DNA of 64,000 nucleotides from positions 13,213,877-13,277,876 of the forward strand of contig ML680053.1 of NCBI GenBank assembly GCA_007922225.1, read 5' to 3'. Positions 11,035-23,776 of the stretch are shown piece after piece. This DNA is from Emydura subglobosa. Its lineage: Eukaryota; Chordata; Testudines; Chelidae. Below the pieces are notes generated by a model. The model did not search any database, was not told the DNA's origin, and saw only the letters and a program-made list of their open reading frames with translations. Numbering within the stretch: position 1 is the stretch's first letter; each line of letters opens with the position of its first letter. The translations under genes were made by a program, and so were the position numbers.

Positions 11035-11800
11035 TGGCTGATGTAGCCCATTGGGCTAGCTTGCCTTTAATATGTTCACTGCCTTGCCTTCATTATATTC
11101 AGAATTAATGCAAGGAACCTAGAGGCCCGTAGTCTGTAAGACATTGGCTTCAGCAGTTAACATAAGGCTTGAAGCCTATGCACTTTGAGATAGATAAATG
11201 ACCAAATGGTCACCCCTAAGTTTTGGGGAAGTGGAAATAGAGTGGGAGGTGGAATTTTGTCCATAATGACATCAGCCAACCACAGGAACATGAATTAACA
11301 CCAGCTTTTGAATAGAACGTCTGCAAATGTCTAACCACGAGAGTGCAATGAGTTGACGGACATGATAATAAGTTGAGATCATTAATACACTAATCTATAA
11401 GAGAATGACATTCCAACCTTAGCAGGATGAGGAAATACAAATAAGGAAGAGGGGAGACACTCCTACTGAATTTGCATTAGACATTCTGGTGTCAGCGTAA
11501 CGTACGATGTAGCCCTTGGGAGGTGTCAGGATGATGGCCACTGGTCATGATGAGAAAGGTGAAGGTGATGAGAAAGATAATGGCTAACTTTTCAGGTTGT
11601 TTTGTAAGGAATGGTGTGAGTACATGAATGTTCATATGTACAGTATGTATTATCTCTAGCCACCTTACTTGGTTAGAATGTTTGTGACTTTGCTAAATGT
11701 ATTAATAAATTATTGTAAATACAGAAGAGTTCCTATAGTGTGAGTGTTGCAACTGTGCACATCGGGGTTCCCAACTATATAGTAATTTTAATAATACTGG
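11035..11800 (+). mobile_element. LTR-like insertion (ends uncertain)
   Basis: It begins near TGATGTAGCCC, carries AATAAA near 11705 and a short region after it, and has no internal genes. It is nested within the TIR element at 10566-12550. Classification as an LTR is from layout only. Confidence 0.35.
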
Positions 11801-12020
11801 GCCTGATGTTAGGACAAAAACTTGTCAGCCCTCAAAGTGATAACTGAGAATTCCTAAGTAATCAATATAATTAATACATAATTTAGAGATCAGGCTATAC
11901 TGACCCCTAGCATCTCCCATTCAGCCAGGCATATCTGCACCCCACACTTCCTGTCCCCATATGTCCCTGCACCCCCTTCTCCCTATCCCCATGTGTCCCT
12001 GCCCACCCACTCCCATTCAG

Positions 12021-12130
12021 GGGCGCTGGAACAATTTGTATAGTGGGGATGCTGAGAGCCATTGAACCAAACTATAAACCCTGTATAGGATGGAAACCAC
12101 TTCAAGCCAAGCGGTGTTCCAGCACCTATG
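12021..12130. mobile_element. 110-bp foldback MITE with 11-bp direct flanks
   Basis: It starts GGGCGCTGGAACA and ends GTGTTCCAGCACCTATG, so the ends are inverted (GCTGGAAC/GTTCCAGC). The flanks CTCCCATTCAG at 12010-12020 and 12131-12141 are identical over 11 bp. They contain a plausible 8-bp hAT-type duplication plus chance identity, or a longer duplication. Confidence 0.75.
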
Positions 12131-12649
12131 CTCCCATTCAGCCTCTGGCTCAATGTCACCTCACTAGCTCCTGTGGCCCCGCCTCAATCTGTTCCACCCG
12201 TCCCACTAGACCTTCTGAACCCCAGTCTGTGTATCTCCCCAGCAGCCCCGTGTGCCCCATCTGTCCATCCCCCCATATCTCCTGCCTCTTCACCTGGCCC
12301 TGTGAGCATGGCCCTGTGAGGAAGACAGCCTCTGTCCCCTCCCTCTCCACAGCTGGCTGCTCCAGCCTGTGAGGGAAGTGCCCTCTCTTCTGGCACCACA
12401 TCAGCCCCTGGTGAATGAAAGGTGTAATTGCAGCGTGACTCTTCTCACGGTTTCCCTTTGCCTCCCACTCAAACTCAATTATTCTAGTGGGGGAGAATCT
12501 GCGGGGGACGTTAATTCTGCACGTTGTGCAATGGCACAGAATTCCCCCAGCAGTATGGGCTATTGGAATGTTTATTGTATGCATATGTGGGTTTAGTTTA
12601 ACAGAGCTGTTTTGAAACAAGCAAGAAAGCAACACTATAGCTCCTGAGA

Positions 12650-12960
12650 AGCAACAAAAGACAGTATCAGAGCTATTAACTGGGACATACAGCACTGACA
12701 CCAGTGGTTGTGGCTAGTGGTTGGAGCATGAATCAAGCTTAGTGGTTAAAGCAGAAGTCAAATGCCAGAGCTGAAATCAGGAATCAAAGCCAAGGGTCAG
12801 AGCTGGGTTACCTGGAGTGAGGCACAACTGGGAACAAGCAGGCACGTTGGCACAGGACCTATCACAGCCATAGGCAAATGCTTTGAGCAGCCACTGAAGA
12901 GACAGTCTGTTGACTCTTCAAGCAGTCACGCAGTGTAACCTATCAGGTGCTCGTGAGGTG
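12650..12960 (+). repeat. Interspersed repeat of unknown class
   Basis: The segment has repeated 'caggaatcaaagccaagggtcagag'-type wording and resembles a common repeat of turtle genomes. I cannot assign a class. No coding frame was seen. Confidence 0.3.
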
Positions 12961-14600
12961 GCCAGAAGATTGGCTCTGCTGCAGGCCATGCTTCCATACC
13001 TAATGCCAGTCTCCAGCCAAAGTCTCCAAAATAAGACTTATTTTAACAGTGCTGGGAGTCAAAACATCAAAAGGGCAATACAAGGTTACAAAACACTCTC
13101 TGACCAGAGATCAGGTGGGATCAGATTTGGGAGCTGCATTGCTCAGGTCAAAACACACACACTCTTTCTCTCTCCTAGGTTTCCAGTTCAGACTGATGGG
13201 AAGCCATGAATAAGACAGACATGCAAATACACTTTTAGTTGTTTTAAAAATATTTTCTCTTAGGTTATGCTTTGTTCCTACTGTTGAGATAAAACAATAC
13301 TTTGTATCAAAAGTGCATACTTGAGTCACTGTATATACCAACAGTCATAGGTCCCAAAGGAAAGAACATGAACTCATTTGGAGCAAGCAGGTTGGTTGAT
13401 CTACAGGATGCTATAGAGCCGGTCCAGATGATGCACTGAATGAGACAGGGGTCAGGTGGATAAAATCGGATGTGATTATGTAATTAAAGATTGCATAATG
13501 TATATGTGCAACATGGCCAAATTAAAGCTGCCCAGGCAATGTTAATTCTGTTATTTCCTAACTTTTCATTGCAAGACTTTGCAAACTTAACATTCTTTTA
13601 ACATTTTTTAAAAATGTAATTATTTATAGTATGCTGAGAATTCATCAAGGATTGAACTTTATGATACATTAGTCATAAAGACTTAAAACACATGATGTAT
13701 TCAGGACAGGAACTACAATGAGAATTACCTTGCAATGGGTCCAGAATTCTGTAATTGAGGGCTATATCATGCGAAAGTAACAATAACATTGCAGAAAAAA
13801 CATCAGAGATGCTTCAAATTGTCCTGCTGAAAAGTAGGTCCTTTTTACTTGCATGTTTTCATAAGTTTAATGTATGTTTTAACTTTGATATTTTGTACCA
13901 CAACCCTCTGTTCCATCCATTCACCTCCACTGCTGAACAAATGTAATGAATTCTTTGCTTGCATGGTATGTTAATTCTTCACATGATCAGTGCCTGAAAT
14001 TAGTACATGCAGCTTTATTCAGATAGGTAGCAGTAGCCCACATTTTCCTCTTTCACCCTGCATAACAGCAATACAGAAAAACAGAAGATGACTACAGTAA
14101 CTTACCTACTTCTCCCCATCCACCCTTTGTGCTTATTAGCATTCTTTGAAATGTAATTCTTTTCCCACTACTTTCTGCTGAGTTCAAGGGCCACTAGGGT
14201 ATTAGCTATTTCTCCCTTCCCCCTGATTGGTTTTAGTGTGGGTGGGACGGGTGCTCAATGGCTTAATTAGGTAGGAGGCTGATGAAAGCAATCAACCGGG
14301 AACCATTAAAGGAAGTGCAGAGGGGAAGCTGGCAGGAGATACAGGTTCTCAAACTGGTGAGAGCTTGCACTCTCCCTCCTCAGAGAGTGGGCTAAGAGAA
14401 AAGTTTACTTCCAGTTGTATGTTGCTGCCCAAGGCTTTACTGGTGGAGGGGACCCAATAAATAACATACTGGTGCTTGGAAGCAACTAGCCTGTTTGTGG
14501 TGGTCTAAAGGGTAAAGATGGGAGCCTGTTACATTTACCTAACAGCCAGCCACGGGGGAAGTCTCCCTGGAGGAAGAGGGTCCAGAGGCTGAACTGGGAC
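12960..14600. other. Intergenic; possible LTR-like segment near 14200-14540
   Basis: This stretch is mostly AT-rich with no gene. Near 14450 a CCAATAAATAAC polyadenylation-like signal follows a region of LTR style and is followed by 'gagcctgttaca'. The termini could not be set. Confidence 0.35.
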
Positions 14601-14624
14601 CATATATAGGTGTCATGACATGAC

Positions 14625-15208
14625 TCTAGGATATTTTGCCTTGAGGTCCAGGAACTCCTTGTGGGAATTGCATCCTGCCATCATATTCATGCCATGTGTC
14701 CTGTGCTTGTTGATGTAGGTGTGGGTATCATGTGTGGGCTTCTTGATGTTGACATATGTGCCATCTAGAGCTCTTGGTACAGATGGGAAGCAAGTAAGCT
14801 GATAAAGTCCATCATGTTTCTCCCCTGGGTGACTGGGTTAGCCAGGAACTGTATGTAGTCTGTGGCATGGTTAACGACGGCCTCCAGGAACTGGTTCAGT
14901 ATCTTGGATGTGGTGGACTGGCTGATGCCAGTGATCTGGGCAGAGAACCCTGGGAAGAGTTGGAAGGGTACAGGTACGGGTAGTACATGGCTCTTGAGGG
15001 TTGTGTCAGTGATGTCCTCCTGTAGGACAATGCACAGGTTCAGGAGAGCAGTCGGGGTGAGCCTGGAGAGTTGTATGCAGTCATGCTCTGATAGCCCAGT
15101 GAAACTGGGCCAAGGGTGATAGGTCTGAGGGTTTGCATGTGGCATGTAAGGCTCCTCCTGGGCCAGGTTGCTTCTGCCTTTTGTCTCTGATCCTCTTCCT
15201 GCTGTCAT
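14625..15208 (-). pseudogene. Harbinger (PIF) transposase relic
   Basis: The 147-codon minus-strand frame at 14765-15208 has a helical segment ending GISQSTTSKILNQFLEAVVNHA, the DNA-binding part typical of HARBI1-like transposases. Downstream on the same strand (about 14625-14764) a shifted frame reads ALDGTYVNIKKPTHDTH. This contains the first catalytic Asp of the DDE nuclease in its usual 'DGTHV.IKKP' setting. The family cuts and pastes with 3-bp duplications. A frameshift and missing later catalytic residues make it inactive. Confidence 0.75.
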
Positions 15209-15390
15209 AGGCGGTGCTGGAGCATGAAGATGCTGCTGTTGATCATGGTTATGGGATCATGGTCCCTCCCACCACCACCTTCCCTCCCAGGTGTCCATCC
15301 CTGCTCCTTGGCCCTCTCCCAACCCGCCTTCTCCCTCCCTGGGATGGCTGCCCTGCCCTGCCCTCCTGTGGTTTCCCTTCCACCCCAGCT

Positions 15391-15680
15391 GTCATAGAAT
15401 CACAGAAGATTAGGGTTGGAAGGGCCCTCAGGAGGTCATCTAGTCCAACCCCCTGCTAAAAGCAGGACCAACCACAACTAAATCATCCCTGTCAGGGCTT
15501 TGTCAAGATAGGCCTTAAAAACCTCTAAGGATGGAGATTCCACCATCTTCCTAGGTAACCCATTCCAGTGCTTCACCACCCTCCCACTGACAAAGTTTTT
15601 CCTAATATCCAACCTAGACCTCCCCCACTGGAACTTGAGACCGTTGCTCCTAGTTCTGTCATCTGCCACCACCGAGAACA
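15391..15680 (-). mobile_element. CR1 LINE 3' end (avian-type tail)
   Basis: The plus strand shows 'catagaatcacag' and 'ggttggaagggccct', then 'tctagtccaaccccctgc', the familiar reverse-complement CR1 3' region. The minus-strand frame at 15478-15672 gives [21 protein letters not shown], the end of ORF2. It is truncated at its 5' end and next to the Harbinger relic. Confidence 0.9.
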
Positions 15681-17700
15681 GCCATGACCTTCACTCTGCG
15701 CCCCTCTAGTTGCTGCACTAAGTGACCCTCTGTTCCATTCCCCATCCCTGACCTATGTCTATTTCTATCTGGTCTCTTTGTCTTTGCTCACAATCTCTCA
15801 TGCTTGTCCCGTGCCTGTGGCCCCTATGTGTCTTTTATGCGTGGGCTGTGTAGCCCCCTGCACCTATTGGTGTCTAGCATCTGGCCCCTCTGCTGTGGGG
15901 GCTGGCAGGAAGCAGGTGTTAGGTGTGGCCTGAGGACGTCTACCGGATCGAGCCCATGTGTGATAGACTGGGGAATGTCTAGTCTGAGGATTATGCCAAG
16001 ACCAGAGATCCCAGTTTAGCAAAGCTGTAATACGATGTCACTGAAATGCGGGTAACCGAGCTGGGTCAGCTGGGCGTGGTCTTTTAGTAAAGCTGCTACT
16101 GCCGCATGCCACTCCTCTTGGCCTCACTGCCCCTGCAGCGCAGGCTCCAATTCTGCCCCACACCACCCAGCTCCAGTTTACTGCCTCTCCATTGGCTGTT
16201 TTTTTGAGAGTTGAGAACCAGTCAGGTTCTGGCCAGCCCCCTGCCCCTCCAACCCCATCCACCCAGCGGTGGGCAGGACAGGGCACACCTCCACCAATGG
16301 AGAGGCAGTAACTAGAGCTGGGGGGCTGGAAAGACAGAGCCCCTCCCTGCTAGCATGACAGAGGGATGGTCAGAGCAAATTTGAGTGGTGTTGCGACCTA
16401 ATGCCTGGGCTTCTGCTCCCTGTCCCAAGCCTTAGTCTCTCTGTGCTTCAGTTCCCCATCTGGGGATCAGAGTGCTTCCTTCATCACTTGGGTATTATAA
16501 GGATAAACACACAAAAGGTTCAGAGGAGCTGCTCAGCTAGCATGGTAACGGGGCAGGGAGGCATATATGTACCTAAGCTAGATAAATATTTTATTTAGCA
16601 TTTTTCTACCATATTAAGAAAACAATCTCTCTTGCTGCATCTGTGTTGGCTTATATTTACTAGAGGTTTAAAATGTAAATACAAATACTTGAAAAGCTAA
16701 GAGAGTCTAAAACCTGTGAGGCTTGCAAGAAACCGTCCAGTTCAACTGAATGTGCTCAGACTTGACAGGCAGAACGTTTGAAGCTGTCACAGCTCAGGGA
16801 GAAGCAGATCTTCTCAGAACACCTGGCGTTTCAGGGAGTGTGGGTTTTTGTTATTGATTGTTGCCATTTTCTAAAATACCAGCTTTTCTAAGAGGGAGGG
16901 TAAAGAGCCCTTGCTTCATATGGCCCATCTGATGCTAAAACAGAGGCTGGCTTTGAGCAGGAAGGATGGGGAGGGGGTTAGAGATCTGCCCTGTGACTCA
17001 GAAAAGCAATGCTTCAGTTCCTGACTTTGCCCCATGTGTTTTGTGTGACCTTCAGAAAGTCACTTAGGGTAAAACTTTCCCAACAGTCTAAGTGACCTAG
17101 AAGCCTAGGTCCTGTTTTAAAAAGTGGCTTAGGCATGTCAGTGAGAGTTAGTCACATAAATACCTTTTAAAACCTAGACTAGTGTCCCTACATCGCTTTT
17201 GAAAATGGGATTTAACCTCCTAGCTCACTTAGGCACTTTTGAAAATGTCACCCCTAACCCCTCTGTTCACCTCTGTGAACTGTAATAATACTTCCTTTCT
17301 TCACAGGGGCATTTTGAGGATAAAACCCTTAATGTAGGTATGTCTACCCTCCAGCCATGGGGTGTGACTGCAGCTTGTGTAGACATACCCCAAAATTAGC
17401 TTTAATCTAGCTAGCCTGAGTTCCAGAACAGTGAAACTGTGGCATCAAACGTTTCATTGACAGTTAGCCATGCACATATTGTCCAGGGTACTGGGCGGGC
17501 TTGTAAGGTCTATGCTGATGCGTATGCTGCCACAGCCGCACTGCTACCAGTACCTGAGTACCAGTGTTTCCACTAATTGTAGCTAGCTCCAATACATCTT
17601 CACGAGCTGCACTCACATCCCATGATTGCAGTGTAGACACACTCTGTGATAGGCACCCAAAATACCACAATGAGGGCAAGGCTAGATGTCCAGTGTCACG
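15681..17700. other. Intergenic with a foldback near 16166-16323
   Basis: No gene was recognised. A pair of ~30-bp inverted arms (16166-16195 and 16294-16323) share CTGCCTCTCCATTGG and its reverse complement. The segment 17060-17260 carries 'aagtgacctagaagcctaggtcc'-like short repeats that recur elsewhere in the window (30010-30100, 57180-57500). Confidence 0.5.
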
Positions 17701-18700
17701 CTGGCTGGATTGGGGGGGAGAGGGGGGGCATTTACTATATCATTTAACTGTTAAAAAGGCTATAATGTGCTAAGTAAGATGATGATGTTTATGTTCATGT
17801 GTTATATGTGTAATGGAAGTTATGGATATGGTTGATATATCTGTATTTCAAATTGTACTATGTCTGGGCGACACCCCAGACAGGATGGCTGCAGCACTAG
17901 CCTGCTTAATGGGCCGTTAAAGAAATTCACAGGTACAATGGGCCCAGGGGGAGAAGCCAGGGATATACCTGATGGGTCACCAGGACTTACTCATGTGACC
18001 CTGGAATCCATCTTATTCCTGTAAATTTCTACAAGCAGCATGGCCAAGGCCAAAGGACGTAAAAGGCAGTTGCACAACATCCATTTTGTCTTCAGTCTTC
18101 ACCTACCTCTGGATCGACTCATCTACAACTGAACTGAACTTAAGCTGTGAAACAAAGGACTGAGACCCATCTAGGTACTGGATGTACACCAGAGGGACTA
18201 TACAAGCCTGCAAACTCCACAATTCTACTAGAAACCTGATATATATGGACTTTCCAGTTATTTGTATATATGTGATTGCTTTAATCCTTTAACACTTCTC
18301 CTATAGTTTGTTTCTTTCCTTTTATAATAAACCTTTAGTTTTAGTTACTAAAGGATTGGCTGGCAGCGTGGTATTTTGGTTAAGAACCAAACTTATATTG
18401 ATCTGGTAATGTGGCTGACCCTTTGGGGTCAGGAGAAACCTTTTTGGTAAAGAGCATAGAGTTTTAAATAACTGGTCTCTTTACTGGACCTAGTGGCTGA
18501 TTGGGAGCCAGAGACTGAAATGCAGTAAAGGGGGCTGTGTATATTTTTATTTTGGCTTCTTGATAACTAGTGTGGAATCAGAAGCACTGTTTGTGGCTGG
18601 TTGGGAAGTCTGACTTCAGTGTCACCCACCAGTGTTGGGATAATCTGTTCTCCTTTTACAGCCTGTCCTGACCTTGACATTTTCAGGTGGCTACCCTAGG
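17700..18700 (+). mobile_element. LTR-like block (ERV solo LTR, ends approximate)
   Basis: It has the order of an LTR: an AT-rich U3-like region, 'gggcgacaccccagac' near 17865, a polyadenylation signal (TATAATAAACC) near 18325, then a long GT-rich tail. There are no internal genes. It differs from families A and B. I could not fix the ends or a target duplication. Confidence 0.45.
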
Positions 18701-19149
18701 CACGGACGGGTCATATCCAGATTAGTTGCCAATGGGCAGATCCTCATTTGGTCTAAATCGTCATAGCTCCCAGGATACTTTACACTGTCTGAGGACCTGC
18801 CCCCCAATGTCCAAAAGTATAGAGTTTTTGACCATAGGATCTAAACACTTTTCATCAAGAAGTACAAATAGTTGGACTTACTCCTTGTTTCGGTTGCTCT
18901 CTTTGCTATATTCTTTACTTTGGTTTTGAGTCAGTTGAGTTCAGAGATCTAAATCTGGGTACCATGGAAGTCAATGGGAGTTTTGCGACTGAGTTCAGCA
19001 GGGTAAGGATGAGACCCAGAAGGTGCTTCTGTGCAAACCCTTTATAAATCTCCATTGCTTTCACAGAACTGGACAGAAGCAGAAAAAGAAAGACTGGAAA
19101 TGTTTAGCTGCAAAGCTATAACTAATTATAAGAAAATGATGCAAATGAG

Positions 19150-19560
19150 TACCTTGTAATCATGGACACCAGCGCTGTATAATTGGTGGTGGTGCCCTGT
19201 CCTGGTCAGGGCACTGGGCCCATGTCATGTGGGAGAGGGCCAGGGGAAAGGGCGGGGCCGGGAGTGGCTCCTGGCCAGGGTGCTGGGCCCATGTGGGAGA
19301 ATGGCGGGGCTGTGAGGGGGGAGTGGCCATTGCCGCGCCACTTGGGGCCAGGGCTGGCGCCAGAGCGGTTCTTGGCCAGCCACTAAGTGTGTGGTGGGGG
19401 AGGGGGCAGAACGGCAGGGCTGCCCTGGGCCCTGGGGCCGCTGTGCTCTGCACCTCCAAAGTTGGCCCCTCCAGCACCACAGAAATATTGGTGGAGCCGG
19501 GTCCACCATTCCGAAGGTTGGTGGAGCCCAGGCACCACGGGCCTGTATAACTCACTGCCT
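19150..19560. repeat. GC-rich interspersed segment
   Basis: This is an abrupt ~400-bp GC-rich island in AT-rich surroundings. 'gtataa' motifs sit near both edges ('cgctgtataattggtgg' and 'gggcctgtataactc'), and the edges are roughly inverted. Overlapping open frames on both strands are composition artefacts. It is probably a mobile repeat unit, class unknown. Confidence 0.35.
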
Positions 19561-22500
19561 ATGCTTGTAATATACTTCCAGGAATGCATAAGCTATAACG
19601 ATCTCTTCTTTCTGTCACCCAGCCCACGCAGTGATGAATTGTAATGATATTTGGGAATAAATACAAACACGTACCCCAGGATGGAATTTTAAAGAAGTAT
19701 AACTCCCCTTATACAAGAGAAAATAATAAATAACTAAAAAATATTTAAGGAGACAGACAATATCAACATTGTGACCAAAGCGATTTTCAAATGAAGCCAG
19801 TGAGTGGTATGAATCCATGTGGCAAAAGGGATCAGGATCAGATGATAGAAGTTAGAAATGGAAAATACCTCTCTGGGGCCTAATCCTTCAACCCTTCACT
19901 CATGTGAATATTCCCATTTATACTAGATTATCAGTCCCAGTACTAAAAATGAGTCAGGCCCCCAAAATCATAAGATTGACTTACAAATCATGAGTTTTAA
20001 AAAATAATAAATTTGGGGTTACTTTTGTTTTGCTTTCTGATTTCTGAGCCTTTTGGGAATGCTCACATCGTCAGGCTTTTCTCCTCAACCATTAAGACTA
20101 GAAATTTACCTTTGGGAAAAAAAAAAGGGTGAGACTTTCATGTAATCACCTGACTCCAGGAACTGGGGCTCTGTGAAACCCCCAAATATTCCATTATAAA
20201 ATCAAGGACAGTTGGCAGCACTGTTAGTTAGACCTTGAGCCAGCAGAGAATTATGCATTTGTTTAACTTTATGCACTGTGAGCAGTCCCATTGAATTACC
20301 ATCCCCTCCCCCACAAAAAAGCCAACAACTGTGATGTTTGGTCGTGCTACCATGAGGTCAGTGGGACTAACAAACACAGTGTAAAGCTAAATATGTAGTC
20401 TTTTTGTAGATTTGGGGCATGAATGGGTAATTACTTTCAGTGGGACTATTTTTCTGACTAACTATGAGGAAGCCCAATCCTGCAAATCCTTATTAATGAG
20501 AGTAATCCTTATGCATGTGAGTATTCCTATTGATTGCAAAGGGGTTGCTCACATGAGTAAAAAGACCACTTATGAGACTTTCCAGGACTGTATCTATAAA
20601 TCCCCTATTAGGATAAAAATAATGATATATTTGCAAGTGCAAGAAATCTTATCCAACTAATACAGAACCGTAGACCTAATAAACACCCAACTAAATGCAA
20701 CCACCAGGACACAATTCCATTAAAACGGCACAGTTTAAGATCTACAGCTTCTGTGTTCAATGCAGGAAGAAATTCTCTCTCTCCCCAGGAAAGTGAGTAT
20801 TGCATAATTTATTGAAAAATTAACTGTATAGATAGTGCACATTTAAAAAAAATGAAAATAAACTTTAAAGCATAGGATACAAGATTAATGAGGACAATAG
20901 GTAAAATAAATGATTAAGGCCTCTGTCAACCAAAAGGTGGCAGCAGAGTTCTCCTTAAACAATGGTTGTCTTCCAGCGATATCTTCAGTGTGAGGGGAAT
21001 TACTGTTTAGAGAACAGCGCTTCATAGTAGCCAAGACAAAGACCATTGATTTCCTTCCCCCGCCTTTGGCAGCCTCATTTAATAGCAAGGTGCCTGTAAA
21101 TGCCCCTGAGATGGGTGCTGGGAATGTGTGTGGGTTTCTGTTATTTGCTTGTATTTGTGATTATTCCCCCGCCCCACAGTTTTTGTTTTGTTTTTTGTTT
21201 TGTTTTGTTTTGCGCGAAAGGGGAGTTGATAGGACTGAAGTAATAAAAGAATAGTTTTGCTCATGGCATCTCAAGTTTTGGAGAATAGAAATGCTATGAC
21301 AAGATCAGATATTGCATTATTTCATTTTTTGTGGCCCTCTTACACGTGCATCTGTGCGCACACAGTAAACACAGATAATAAGAAACTTGTGTGGATTTGG
21401 GCTGTTGCCGGGTCCAGCTGAACAAGCACTATCATGATTAATAAATGTTTGCACAATACTCTGAAGATTTCAACGGCTACATATTAATAATTCTAATTTA
21501 TAGCGTACTGCACCTCCTGATAATGAGAGACACTATAAGTCAGTGCAAAAGTCTATTCTTCTGTCAGCAGTAAGATTCCATGGTGCACAGTGAAAACTGT
21601 GGGAGACACTCCTGACCACATCTAGCCATCATTCCTCCTGAAAGTCTTGCATCAGACTTCTGCTGGTGCACTGTACTGCTGTCTCTCCTTTAGACATTTT
21701 TCCCTCTCTCAGTGATAGTTTCTATGGTAACTATGCAATGTTTCTTTATTTAGTGGACAGTTTTGGGATGGGGGAAGTTTTAATGTGTCATGAGGAAGAA
21801 GCAAAATGATCAAATGAGCAGTGAAAGGAAGATCCCATTTCATGTTGTCTATTTCTCCCTAAATTAAAATGGCAGTACAAGGGGGAGTCAGTCTCTCTAC
21901 CCAAGTCATAAGGCAAGCAGACCAAGGCTGCCAGAGCTGCAGAGGGAGGCAAAGCAGAAAGGAACAGCCTAAAAGAAAGGCCTGCCACAGTTATAATTTA
22001 GAAATTGACAGCTTCGTACAGCTCAGTGTCTGCTGCTTTCATATTTTCCTCCTGCTGATGTTCTGACATTGACCCAAGATTACAGCAACAGAGAGTGTTA
22101 CTTTGTTGTGGTTCCTCCCCCCCCCCCCCCCCTTTCTTCAGAGAACAAGTATAAAGTGATTTGTGGCTGTATGGAGAGAATTGAGAGACGAGAGGAAAAA
22201 AAAAAAAAGAAAAGGATGAAGGGAACGGAAGGGGTCGATTTAAAGCCCAATAAGTGATTCAGTTAAAGTAAAGAATGAAATACCTATAGCTTGATTAAAA
22301 GATAACAAAAGGTAGAATCTATCTATCTATACCTGTGTGGACTGTCTCATTGTGTTTGTAGAGTGCCCACCACAGTGAGATCCCAAACTCGATTGGATGC
22401 TAATGAAACAAGTTTTATACAGTAAAATAGTCATAATAAATATCTATCTGAGATTATGTTTTAGCAAATATTTCTATAGAACCTATGTGCTGTCTAGCAA

Positions 22501-23776
22501 TGTTTGAAAGGTTCAAACTCCAAAAAGGAAGAGGAATTGCTTAGGATGGTAAGATGAAATCAAGTATAGACTTAATGAAAGTTGACTTATCAGGTGAAAT
22601 GGCTAATTGTGAAAACGATTAGATTGCATTTTTATCACTTATAACAAACCCAGAACCATGTTTATGATTCGTTACAGTACAGATAGAAGACAAGTTTTCC
22701 AAAAAATGCCTTGTGATTTTTGAGTCTTGAATTGATTTTTGAGTCTTGATTCAACAAAGCACATAAGCATGTGTTTAAAATTAAAGCACATGAATAGTTC
22801 CATTGATTTCAGTGCAACTAGTTAGATGCTTAAAGTTGAGTACATGCTTAAATGCTTTGCTGAATCAGCACCATGGCTCCCTACTTGAGATGCTTTAAAA
22901 ACGGTCTGGTTTTCAGGACGTGCCGAATGGCCATTCTCTTAAAAAATAACTCAGGCCCTTTTAAGATGTCTCAAAATGGGATATCTGAAATGAGCTAGTA
23001 ACTTTGAAAATCTTGTCTTAAATCTCTGCTGCAAACAGTTTATAATCTTGGTTAAGGCAAGACCAGCAGGACAGTAAGAATGAGGCGGAAGAGTAAATGA
23101 TAACACAGTCACTTGAGAGGCTAATGCTTACATTTTGAGGGTAGTGATGAGTAAATTATTGTTGAATGTTCTCTCTTATAAGCTATATTTTATAAGCGTC
23201 CTATAACAGTCTTCCTAGGAATGTAAGGGAAGCCCCATCACAGTCAAAATTGGAATGGATACAGCACTAGCAAATATGCTATGGGGCACCATCATACAAT
23301 GCCTAAGGGATGAACTAGATGACCCAAAAGCTATTTTTTAATCTATATTTTACATAGGGTACATATTTCCCTCCAGTGCATGACACAGCAGGAAGTCAAA
23401 TCCGATGGAGTTCAGAGAAGGTGGATGGAGGAGGATGCAGAGGGGAAAAGAAGCCAGGCAGTTATATCTCCATGCCCGAATATGCAAGCTGTACTTATAC
23501 TCAGCTAAGGAGGAGGATGGGGTCAGGGAACAGCTCTACAGAGGGGCATCTTCCACAGTAAATTACGATTAAATAACTTCACATGCCACAGAGGAATACA
23601 TCCGTGGTGAGTGGGGAACCAGTCAATGAAAGCCATGGAAACTTTGCAAGTAACATTTTCAGCCTGATGGTAAAAAAAGCCTGGCTCAGTGTGGCTGGGT
23701 CATAATGTAAGAGAAAAGGGTATTGTCTTTAGGGCACCTGGAAAAAAAACCAAACAACCCCTTTTTGGCACCACTG
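19561..23776. other. Intergenic with short repeats
   Basis: No gene was recognised. It contains (TTTTG)n near 21178-21212, a poly-C run near 22119-22133, an A-rich run near 22197-22215, and the 119-bp foldback at 22748-22866. Confidence 0.5.
22748..22866. repeat. Short foldback repeat
   Basis: The ends GATTCAACAAAGC and GCTTTGCTGAATC are near-perfect reverse complements, with further pairing inward (CATAAGCATG/CATGCTTAAATG). It belongs to a group of ~90-120 bp foldbacks in this window. Confidence 0.75.

Larger units (their letters stand above)
10566..12550. mobile_element. DNA-transposon-like element with AATTCTG-rich terminal inverted repeats
   Basis: The left end reads CTGGAGGAATTCTGCACCA. 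The reverse complement of the right end (near 12550) reads CTGGGGGAATTCTGTGCCA. Subterminal copies of AATTCTGC lie on both sides. The interior has no recognisable transposase. It contains an LTR-like insertion (about 11035-11800) and a small foldback insertion (12021-12130). Superfamily and target duplication were not established. Confidence 0.55.

Noticed and set aside
12156..12701. 181-codon minus-strand frame
   Set aside because: It runs across the right terminal inverted repeat of the element at 10566-12550 and the adjacent sequence, so it cannot be one gene; no domain seen.
19160..19555. 131-codon minus-strand frame plus overlapping plus-strand frames
   Set aside because: Overlapping frames on both strands in a short GC-rich repeat; Pro/Ala-rich and unlike any known domain.
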